A DNA stretch of 64,000 bases, taken from NCBI RefSeq assembly GCF_007744075.1, contig NZ_CP036266.1, positions 1,389,001-1,453,000 of the forward strand, in the 5' to 3' direction. Both the position numbers and the translations under genes were made by a program. Within the stretch, counting starts at the first letter, position 1; each line of letters begins with the position of its first letter. Positions 47,605-54,826 of the stretch are shown here, piece by piece. A model generated the notes under the pieces. The model had not been told where the DNA came from. It searched no databases and was given only the letters and a program-made list of their open reading frames with translations. This DNA is from Gimesia chilikensis (GTDB taxonomy: Bacteria > Planctomycetota > Planctomycetia > Planctomycetales > Planctomycetaceae).

Positions 47605-47865
47605 TTAGGTGCTAGGCAGGCTGAATGGCTTACGAGCGACGGCTTTGGTCACTTTGCCAGAGCGGATGCACTGAGTGCAGACCCGCTGTGTCTGTACGCT
47701 GCCACCCACCTGAACCCGGATTTTCTGCAGGTTCGGACGGAATACGCGCTTCGAGACACCGGTTGTCTGACGACCGTTACCGCCCAGGTACTTATATTTA
47801 CCACGCTGGCGAACGCGATTACCGATTACGGGAGTTTTGCCACAGGCATCACACTTTTGACCCAT
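47605..47865 (-). CDS. rpmB: Ribosomal protein bL28, zinc-binding (C+) form
   Basis: An 86-residue large-subunit ribosomal protein. GQKCDACGKTPVIGNRVRQRGK at the N-terminus and VQTQRVCTQCIRSGKV give two Cys pairs (C-x2-C each), the zinc-ribbon C+ type of bL28. FRPNLQKIRV is the usual core. It is slightly longer than E. coli L28 (78). ATG 47865. First gene of the row leading into gatCAB, an unusual partner for amidotransferase genes. Confidence 0.95.
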   Translation of the reverse strand: MGQKCDACGKTPVIGNRVRQRGKYKYLGGNGRQTTGVSKRVFRPNLQKIRVQVGGSVQTQRVCTQCIRSGKVTKAVARKPFSLPST

Positions 47866-48210
47866 TTGTACACTCTTTGTCTATCTAGTGGGTTCTGAAA
47901 TTATTCAGCTCGAGCTGATTTCAATTGACGTAAAGCGACCGTAGACGAATAGATTCGGCCATTTGAAGAACCCAATAGTATATTTGCCCGGTCTGAGAAT
48001 GCAACCGATGCTGCTGACTTATCGTTTACTGCACAGGGAAAAATTGAAAAATGTGTCCCCAAAATGATTCTGGAGAATTGAAAATTGTACTATTGGGGAC
48101 AGTTTTTTTGAAATTCGTCCTCATCGCATTCGTGGCCAGCAGGAATTGAAAAGGTGTTAAGTCTCAATATGAAAGGGTATTACGGAAAATGTGAAAAAGA
48201 ATCTCTGTGA
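47866..48210. other. Divergent intergenic region rpmB / csrA
   Basis: No gene. Contains an inverted repeat TGTCCCCAA (48054-48062) and TTGGGGACA (48093-48101) separated by 30 bases and followed by a run of seven T on the plus strand after one G. No plus-strand gene precedes it, so it looks like an orphan terminator-like or miniature element. Confidence 0.4.
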
Positions 48211-48227
48211 TTGGCACGCGAATCGCA
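48211..48227 (+). promoter_or_regulatory. Sigma-54 promoter upstream of csrA
   Basis: TTGGCACGCGAATCGCA matches the sigma-54 consensus YTGGCACGrNNNTTGCW at all positions except two. The invariant GG (-24, 48213-48214) and GC (-12, 48225-48226) have exactly the required 10-base spacing. Predicted start near 48238, giving a leader of about 100 nt before the csrA ATG. No enhancer site was identified. Confidence 0.65.
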
Positions 48228-48340
48228 ATTGTCTTTATGGCATGAGACATGAGTCGCTTGTGGACAGGTAGACTTTGACTCAGGTAAACCAAACTATGAC
48301 AACCAGATTCAGTTTAAATAATAAGTAAGGAGTGATGATC

Positions 48341-48616
48341 ATGCTGGTTTTGACACGGAAGTTGGCTGAAGGAATCCGAATTGGTGACGACATCCTGGTG
48401 AAAGTGATTCGGACGGGAAAAGGTTCCATCAAAATCGGCATCGATGCACCCGACGACATGCGTGTGGTTCGGGCAGAACTGCTTGACGAGGAAATAGAGA
48501 TTGAGAGCAAGCCGGTCGTCAAAAGCCTGGGAAAGCATCAGGACAGCGACGGCCTGTCTGAGACCAATACCCTGGGGACGCTGTCTGTCGTCGAGGCAGC
48601 TCGTCTGGTTTGTTAA
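48341..48616 (+). CDS. csrA: Carbon storage regulator CsrA
   Basis: A 91-residue RNA-binding global regulator. It begins MLVLTRKLAEGIRIGDDI, continues KVIRTGKGSIKIGIDAPDDMRVVRAEL, and has a C-terminal tail of about 35 residues that is longer than in E. coli (61 aa total there). CsrA dimers bind GGA motifs in mRNA leaders. ATG 48341 is chosen over 48332 because MLVLTRK is the family start and AAGGAG sits 8 bases upstream. That Shine-Dalgarno contains GGA and a second GGA lies at 48262-48264, so autoregulation is plausible. Confidence 0.96.
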   Translation: MLVLTRKLAEGIRIGDDILVKVIRTGKGSIKIGIDAPDDMRVVRAELLDEEIEIESKPVVKSLGKHQDSDGLSETNTLGTLSVVEAARLVC

Positions 48617-48873
48617 TCCATGAACAGATCGCTGCTGACATGGCGTCGCCCAGGGGGGGATTTTTACCAGGGTGGTTGTGTTCCGAGGAGTAAAGGCAGC
48701 TCTGACGAGCAGTAGCGATGCGGTGAGGAAGAGATGTACGACGAAGCAGGGGACTGTAGTGACAGGAGTGGCTAGGATGGGTTGTTAACGTGAAGTGACA
48801 AGTTATTCCGGTTGACTGCAGCTCTTTGCGGGCAGGAAATGATCGAATCCTGATGGTTTTCTGTGTTGTCATT
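48617..48873 (+). other. GGA-rich non-coding stretch downstream of csrA (possible CsrA-titrating RNA)
   Basis: About 255 bases with no gene. On the plus strand GGA occurs at least seven times between 48658 and 48837 (48658, 48687, 48727, 48751, 48765, 48775, 48835), several within AGGA or ACAGGA contexts like CsrA sites. It runs into a strong terminator-like hairpin. A CsrB-like decoy RNA or long csrA 3' UTR is a hypothesis only. Confidence 0.35.
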
Positions 48874-48955
48874 AATTACCGGGTGTTCCAATCTGATGGT
48901 CAGTGTGTATGTGGGGTAGGTTGACTGTCATTTGAAGAACACCCGGTAATTTTTT
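48874..48955 (+). terminator. 15-bp stem hairpin with T-run
   Basis: AATTACCGGGTGTTC (48874-48888) and GAACACCCGGTAATT (48937-48951) pair perfectly over 15 bp. The loop is 48 nt, unusually large for a terminator. The T-run continues to 48955. It would end csrA transcripts about 340 bases after the csrA stop. The remaining 49-bp to 49112 interval (48956-49112) shows no gene. Confidence 0.65.
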
Positions 48956-49112
48956 GCGCGCCGGGAAATTGAGAACAGCTGTCTGGCGGACGCTCCCTGC
49001 CAATCGCGATTGACGATTGGCATCTCAAGTGATCATAATCAAATAGAGGGGTTGAGATGCGCTGTAGAACTCATTCACCACAGAACTGAGATTAGAAAAG
49101 GCGGATTCCGCG

Positions 49113-50255
49113 ATGCCCGTTCACGTAGACTATCTGGTGCTGGGCTTAGGGGGCATGGGGAGCAGTGCCCTGTATCATTTAGCGCGTCGGGGCTTGAGGG
49201 TGCTCGGGGTCGAGCAGTTTGGTATCGCCCATGACCGGGGCAGCTCGCACGGTGAAACGCGTATTATTCGCAAAGCATATTTCGAGCATCCCGATTACAT
49301 CCCCCTGCTGCAGCGGGCTTATACTCTGTGGGAAGATCTGGAGCAGGAATCCGGAAAGTCACTGTTGAATCTGTGTGGGTTGATGGTCGCCGGGCCTCCT
49401 GAAGGCGATGTCATAAAGGGAGTGCATCTCGCGGAAGACAGACACGGCGTCCAGGTGGAAACACTGGAGACGGCCGAGGCACGGAGACGCTTCCCCGGCT
49501 TTCAGCTTCCAGAGGGCTTCGAAGTCACATTTGAACCCGAGGCTGGTTTCCTGCACGTGGAAGAATGTGTGCAGGCTCACATGGATTGTGCACTCAACCA
49601 TGGTGCGCAGATCGTATTGCACGAGCCAATTGAATCGTTACTTGTGACTGAAACGGAAATCGAAATTCAGACCGCTAATCAGCACTGGGTGGCCGAAGGC
49701 GTAATCGTCACTGCGGGAGCCTGGGCAGGTGAATGCCTCAAGGAATTGCAGCTTCCACTGGAAGTCGCCCGCAAGGTCCTGTTTTGGAATCCGGTTCAAA
49801 GCCCGGTTTACAATTTGGATCAGGGGGGATGCGGTTTCCTCTGCCAGATGCCCTTTGGTGAGTTTTATGGGTTCCCTTCACTGGATGGGAAAACGGTTAA
49901 GCTGGCGGAGCATACCGGTGGTGACCTGGTAACTGATCCGACCAACGTGAATCGAGAGCTTCTAGAGTCGGACTCCACTTCGATAGGCCGTTTTGTGGAC
50001 GAAGTGATGTCAGGGCTGAGTCCTGAACCCGAGCGGCACGCCGTCTGTATGTATACACGTTCTGCAGACCGACACTTTATTATCGATCAGCATCCTCAGA
50101 ACCAGCGACTGGTGTATGGAGCAGGTTTCTCAGGGCACGGTTTTAAATTCGCCTCGGTGATGGGCGAAATCCTGGCCGACCTGGTGACTGAGGGCAAAAC
50201 CAGCCACCCGATCGATTTTCTGAGAGCGGATCGATTCCAGGGGGCCGGTAACTAG
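49113..50255 (+). CDS. solA: FAD-dependent N-methyl amino acid oxidase (MSOX/SolA family)
   Basis: A 380-residue monomeric-sarcosine-oxidase-family flavoprotein. The dinucleotide-binding site [18 protein letters not shown] opens the protein, followed by [19 protein letters not shown]. The C-terminal part contains [18 protein letters not shown], whose Cys is the covalent FAD attachment residue in this family, and [16 protein letters not shown]. It oxidises a secondary N-methyl amine such as sarcosine or N-methyltryptophan; the exact substrate cannot be told. ATG 49113 after AAAGGCGGATT. Its stop overlaps the convergent ribBA stop by 4 bp. Confidence 0.92.
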   Translation: MPVHVDYLVLGLGGMGSSALYHLARRGLRVLGVEQFGIAHDRGSSHGETRIIRKAYFEHPDYIPLLQRAYTLWEDLEQESGKSLLNLCGLMVAGPPEGDVIKGVHLAEDRHGVQVETLETAEARRRFPGFQLPEGFEVTFEPEAGFLHVEECVQAHMDCALNHGAQIVLHEPIESLLVTETEIEIQTANQHWVAEGVIVTAGAWAGECLKELQLPLEVARKVLFWNPVQSPVYNLDQGGCGFLCQMPFGEFYGFPSLDGKTVKLAEHTGGDLVTDPTNVNRELLESDSTSIGRFVDEVMSGLSPEPERHAVCMYTRSADRHFIIDQHPQNQRLVYGAGFSGHGFKFASVMGEILADLVTEGKTSHPIDFLRADRFQGAGN

Positions 50256-51502
50256 TCAGCTGGACTGGCGGGAAGGATGTGTCCCATCTTATCCCGTTTG
50301 GTCTGCAGGTAGAATTCACGATCTTTGTGTGGTGGCGCTACAATCGGCACCTGTTCTACCACTTCCAGGTTGAATCCGGTGTAGACATCGGAATCGGTCT
50401 TCTTGGGATTATTCGTCAGCAGCCGGACTTTGGTCAGTCCCAGATCTTTGAGGATCTGCACACCTACCGTGAAGTCGCGGCTGTCTGCTTTGAAGCCGAG
50501 TTTGATATTGGCTTCAACGGTGTCATAGCCCTCATCCTGCAGCACGTAGGCTTTCAGTTTCGGGATTAATCCAATGCCACGGCCCTCCTGCGGGAGATAG
50601 ACCACAGCACCGGTTTTTTCGCGACAGATTGCGTCCATTGCCATGTGCAACTGGTCGCCGCAGTCGCAGCGAAGCGAATCCAGCAGGTCCCCGGTAAAGC
50701 ACGAAGAATGCATGCGGATCAGGGGGGCTTCCACGGATGAGAGATCTCCCCAGACCAGCGCCACAGGTTGCTGACCTTCGTGTTCGACCGAGTATCCAAT
50801 AACCTGGACGGTGCCGTAATTCTTAGTGTTTATGGGGACTTCGACTTCGCGGTGGACCAGCTTTTCGCTGATGTAGCGATGTCGGATCACCTCGGCGGTG
50901 GAAATGATGGGGATATCAAACTCTTCAGAAATCTCTTTGAGTTCCTCGGCATCCGCCATACCGAACCCCTTTTGGCTCAATATTTCAATCAGCACACCAA
51001 CCGGTTTCATGCCTGCCATCTGTAAGAGATCGCCGGTAGCTTCAGTGTGACCGGCTCGACGTAAAATTCCGCCCTGTTTGGCAAGCAGGGGGTGAATGTG
51101 CCCCGGGCGAACGAAATCGCTGGCCTGAGCGTTCTCATCGCTGAGTGCCTTGATCGTAATGGCACGGCACTCGGCACTGACTCCGGTGCCACTGTCCTTG
51201 TGGTCGATGGGAATCAGAAACTGGGTCTGGTTGGGGGCAGTATTTTCTTCAGGGCCGACAATCGGGTTTAACTGTAGACGGTTTGCAACCTCTTCGGGCA
51301 GCGAAACGCAAAGCTCACCACTCCCGTATCGCAGCAGGAACTGCACGATTTGAGGGGTAATTGCCTCAGCGGCGACTATGAAATCTCCTTCGTTTTCCCG
51401 CTCGCTGGAGTCCGTCACAATGACCGGTTTGCCTGCCTGCAACTGTTTGAAGACATGCTGGATTTTGGGAAGCGGGGAATCTTGTTTAGGAGAATCAGAC
51501 AT
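50252..51502 (-). CDS. ribBA: Bifunctional RibBA (DHBP synthase / GTP cyclohydrolase II)
   Basis: A 416-residue riboflavin enzyme. The N-terminal DHBP synthase has [45 protein letters not shown] and GVLIEI. The C-terminal GTP cyclohydrolase II starts near residue 215 and has [23 protein letters not shown] with the zinc cysteines, [12 protein letters not shown] and LTNNPKK. It provides both precursors for riboflavin. ATG 51502. Single gene; no FMN riboswitch is recognisable in the 200 bases upstream. Confidence 0.97.
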   Translation of the reverse strand: MSDSPKQDSPLPKIQHVFKQLQAGKPVIVTDSSERENEGDFIVAAEAITPQIVQFLLRYGSGELCVSLPEEVANRLQLNPIVGPEENTAPNQTQFLIPIDHKDSGTGVSAECRAITIKALSDENAQASDFVRPGHIHPLLAKQGGILRRAGHTEATGDLLQMAGMKPVGVLIEILSQKGFGMADAEELKEISEEFDIPIISTAEVIRHRYISEKLVHREVEVPINTKNYGTVQVIGYSVEHEGQQPVALVWGDLSSVEAPLIRMHSSCFTGDLLDSLRCDCGDQLHMAMDAICREKTGAVVYLPQEGRGIGLIPKLKAYVLQDEGYDTVEANIKLGFKADSRDFTVGVQILKDLGLTKVRLLTNNPKKTDSDVYTGFNLEVVEQVPIVAPPHKDREFYLQTKRDKMGHILPASPAD

Positions 51503-52108
51503 GGGAGTGCTTCAATGCCGCCGGTAATTGAAAAAATATGGAATCTTAAAAAATTCTCCTGCGGAAAGGTCCGACAGTAAAATCTTATGCTAGCTTTATT
51601 CTATAGAAGTGTGTTTGACTGGCAATCATAGAAATCCGCTTTTTGTCAGAACGCTTTGATTCAAACTGAAAACGGGAGTTTCGCCCCTGTTTTAAAGAGG
51701 GGAGACTTTGGTCTGGATCTGCCATCCGGGAGATTTCAACTGGTTATACCAGTCATGACGCTTCCAGTTGTGTCAGGGTTCAGTTTGACTTGTTTCAGAT
51801 TTGAGTGTGTTCATATGTTCGTAAATATATGAGAAGCGGTTTTAAAATGTTGACAATTCAATCAACTTTGATACATTGAAGTATTAGGAAAACTCTGTTA
51901 AGAAATTAGAGTGCTCCTGCCCACAACGATTAGCCAGACGGTGAGGACTGTCTGGTGAACTTACCTACAAAAGCTTACCTGACCAAAACCAACCAAAGCG
52001 TTTGCCATAATCAATCGTAATTGAGAGTAGCGTCTGCCTGAGATCTCGCAAACTGGATTGCCGACAGACCTCATCAAAGAACAACTCAGTCACACAGGAG
52101 TTTGACGT
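51503..52108. other. 606-bp divergent intergenic region
   Basis: Between ribBA and the DUF1549/DUF1553 gene. Contains ACTGG-N5-CCAGT (51739-51753), a promoter-like pair listed separately, and CCAGAC-N10-GTCTGG (51934-51955), possibly in the leader of the rightward gene. No gene or riboswitch was recognised. Confidence 0.4.
51850..51877 (+). promoter_or_regulatory. Candidate sigma-70-type promoter for the 52109 gene
   Basis: Consensus -35 TTGACA (51850-51855), 16-bp spacer, then TACATT (51872-51877) as a moderate -10. It is about 230 bp upstream of the ATG. The match is by eye; other starts are possible. Confidence 0.35.
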
Positions 52109-54643
52109 ATGGACTTCCGAATTCAAGGCTCTCGGACCCCTCAGATCCTTATGCTCAGCGGCGTGCTGGCCCTGTTGCTTGCCAGTGGAGCAGGTATTAC
52201 AGAAGTTCGCGCTGCCACCGCAGAAAAAGCAAAAGTGGATTTCAAGGAACTCCAGATCGGTCCGCATGCAGGTGGTTTTGAAAAACTGCAACTGCGGGGG
52301 CCGGACTCACGTCAGCAGGTCATCGTGACCGGCGTGCTGCCGACTGGCAAACTGCTGGATGTGACTCGTGACGTCACCTTCAAAATTGCCAACCCGGAAA
52401 TGGCAACGATTTCCAGTGACGGGTATCTCACTCCGCTGAAAGATGGAGAGACCAGTCTGATTGCGACATCGAAAGATGGCAAGACCGCTTCGATTCCTGT
52501 TGCCATCAGCGGCATCGCGACTCCAGACGCCATCAACTTCAAAAACCAGGTTGTGCCCATCTTTACCAAATTGACCTGTAACAGTGGTGGCTGCCATGGT
52601 AAGGCCAGTGGTCAAAATGGTTTCAAACTGTCATTGCTCGGTTTTTATCCTGAAGATGATTATGAGTTCCTCGTTAAAGAAGGCCGTGGCCGTCGTCTGT
52701 TTCCAACATCTCCAGCAGAAAGCCTGCTATTGATGAAGGGGACTGGTGTGACTCCTCATGGTGGCGGAAAGCTGATCAAGCAGGATTCTTACGAATATCG
52801 ACTGCTCTACCGTTGGATTGAGCAGGGAATGCCTTACGGGAATGAAAGTGACCGGAGCGTTGCTTCAATCAAATGCTATCCTCCTACCCGCACCATGGGA
52901 CAGGAAGAAGAACAGCAGATTTCCGTCATCGCGACTTACTCAGATGGTTCTACAGAAGACGTGACCCGGATGGCTCTGTTTGAAGCCAACGATACAGAAA
53001 TGGCCGAAGTCAACAAAACCGGTCTGGTCAAAACATTGAAGCTCTCTGGTGAGGTTGCCATCATGGCGCGCTACCAGGGTCAGGTCTCTACCTTCCGTGC
53101 TACGATTCCCTTGGGTATCGAGGTGGCAAATCTTCCAGAAAAGAAGAATCTGATCGACGAAGCCGTATTTGGTAAACTGAAAGAACTGGGTATTCCACCT
53201 TCACCAGTTGCCGATGATGCGACCTTCATGCGTCGCGTGTATATCGATATCACAGGTGGCACTCCGAGTGAAGAAGAAGTCAAGAGCTTCCTGGCCGACA
53301 AAGATCCTGCCAAGCGGGATAAGCTGATCGATAAATTGATCGACAGCCCTGCCTATGCGGATTACTTTGCCAACAAGTGGAATATGGTTCTGCGGAATAA
53401 AAAACTGCAGCCCGTTGATATTGCTGGTACGAACGCCTTCTATCAGTGGATCTGGGACAGCCTTTACGAAAACAAGCCGTACAACGAATTCGTCGGTGAC
53501 ATTCTCTCCGCTTCTGGTGAGTTCCGTCAGAATCCGGCTGTCGTCTGGTATCGTGAAGTAAACACAGTTGAAGAACAGGTTGAAGACACCGCCCAGTTAT
53601 TCCTGGGGCTGCGAATTCAATGTGCCCGTTGTCATCACCATCCCTTCGAAAAATGGAGCCAGGATGACTACTATGGTCTGGCCGCCTTCTTCAGTCGGGT
53701 GGGAAGCAAAGATCCGACCATCGGTTCAATCGGCACCCGTGGATTCCGCGACAAACGCGTTTACCACAAAGAAGGGGTTGCGACCGCCAAGAATATCCGT
53801 TCTGGTGAAAGCCTGAAGCCAACCGCGCTGGGAATGCGGCCCATGGAAATCAGTCCGGAACGTGATCCCCGTGTCGCTCTGGTACAATGGCTTTCACGGA
53901 CGGATAATCCGTTCTTCGCGAAAGCACTGGTTAACCGCTACTGGAAACATTTCTTCGGTCGCGGCATTGTGGAGCCTGAAGATGACATGCGGGCCACAAA
54001 CCCACCTGCAAACCCCGAACTGCTGGACGGTCTGGCCAAACACTTTGTTGAGAGTGGTTTTGACCTGAAAGAACTGGTACGTCAGATTTGTCGTTCCAAT
54101 GCTTACCAGCTCAGTTCTCTGCCCAACGAGTATAACCTGAAAGACAAGCAGAACTTCTCCCGCTATTATCCTAAGCGACTCACAGCAGAAGTGCTGTATG
54201 ACGTCTTCCATCAGGTAACGAACTCTTCGCAGCGATTCTCTGGTCTGCCCGCTGAAACTAAGGCGATTCAGATTACCGATGCGACATCTGCTCCTTACTT
54301 CCTTAAGGTATTTGGTCAGCCACAGGCAGATACTGCCTGCGAGTGCGAACGTTCTCAAAGTGCCAACCTGGCTCAGAGTCTGCACCTGCTGAATAGTAAG
54401 GAAGTCCAGGACAAAATCACCGGTGCTTCCGGTCGGGCTGCCATGCTCGCCAAGGATACGAAACGTACCGATGAAGAAAAGGTCAATGAATTGTATCGCT
54501 GGGTTTATGCCCGTGCTCCCAAGGATGAAGAAATGAAATTTGCTCTGTCCTACATCGCACGGCATAAAGAGAAACCACAGATCGCCTACGAAGATATTAT
54601 CTGGGCGCTGATCAACACTAAAGAATTTCTGTTTAACCACTAA
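52109..54643 (+). CDS. Exported DUF1549/DUF1553 (planctomycete cytochrome) protein with Ig-like domains
   Basis: An 844-residue exported protein. The signal peptide (ILMLSGVLALLLASGAG, cleavage near VRAAT) is followed by a bacterial Ig-like (Big2) domain (VTFKIANPEMATISSDGYLTPLKDGETSLIAT). Then comes a cytochrome-like segment with CNSGGCHGKASG, a CX4CH variant. A second Big2-like domain leads into DUF1549 (PSCyt2), which has PSPVADDATFMRRVYIDITG and a CX2CH in QCARCHHHPFEKW. DUF1553 (PSD1) has FAKALVNRYWKHFFGRGIVEP. These families are hallmark planctomycete surface proteins of unknown function. ATG 52109 after CAGGAG. A terminator follows. Confidence 0.92.
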   Translation: MDFRIQGSRTPQILMLSGVLALLLASGAGITEVRAATAEKAKVDFKELQIGPHAGGFEKLQLRGPDSRQQVIVTGVLPTGKLLDVTRDVTFKIANPEMATISSDGYLTPLKDGETSLIATSKDGKTASIPVAISGIATPDAINFKNQVVPIFTKLTCNSGGCHGKASGQNGFKLSLLGFYPEDDYEFLVKEGRGRRLFPTSPAESLLLMKGTGVTPHGGGKLIKQDSYEYRLLYRWIEQGMPYGNESDRSVASIKCYPPTRTMGQEEEQQISVIATYSDGSTEDVTRMALFEANDTEMAEVNKTGLVKTLKLSGEVAIMARYQGQVSTFRATIPLGIEVANLPEKKNLIDEAVFGKLKELGIPPSPVADDATFMRRVYIDITGGTPSEEEVKSFLADKDPAKRDKLIDKLIDSPAYADYFANKWNMVLRNKKLQPVDIAGTNAFYQWIWDSLYENKPYNEFVGDILSASGEFRQNPAVVWYREVNTVEEQVEDTAQLFLGLRIQCARCHHHPFEKWSQDDYYGLAAFFSRVGSKDPTIGSIGTRGFRDKRVYHKEGVATAKNIRSGESLKPTALGMRPMEISPERDPRVALVQWLSRTDNPFFAKALVNRYWKHFFGRGIVEPEDDMRATNPPANPELLDGLAKHFVESGFDLKELVRQICRSNAYQLSSLPNEYNLKDKQNFSRYYPKRLTAEVLYDVFHQVTNSSQRFSGLPAETKAIQITDATSAPYFLKVFGQPQADTACECERSQSANLAQSLHLLNSKEVQDKITGASGRAAMLAKDTKRTDEEKVNELYRWVYARAPKDEEMKFALSYIARHKEKPQIAYEDIIWALINTKEFLFNH

Positions 54644-54674
54644 ATTGGAATTCTGATAAATCTCTCTGAAATTT

Positions 54675-54720
54675 AAGCTGGCAGCCATTTTAGGTTTAGA
54701 CAGGGGCTGTCAGCTTTTTT
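54675..54720 (+). terminator. Rho-independent terminator after the DUF1549/1553 gene
   Basis: AAGCTGGCAGCC (54675-54686) and GGCTGTCAGCTT (54705-54716) form a 12-bp stem with one G-T pair, followed by TTTT. It lies 32 bp past the stop, separating this gene from the next two. Confidence 0.88.
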
Positions 54721-54826
54721 AGAATAAACTTCAGTAATCCCAGACTAACGGAATCCACTCCCGCTGGTATGGGTACCCTCCTGATATCCTCCCGAAACTT
54801 CCATCCAGAAAATTGGTAGCAGTATC

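Noticed and set aside
51503..51720. FMN riboswitch upstream of ribBA
   Set aside because: The conserved RFN element segments are not recognisable in the 200 bases upstream on the minus strand.
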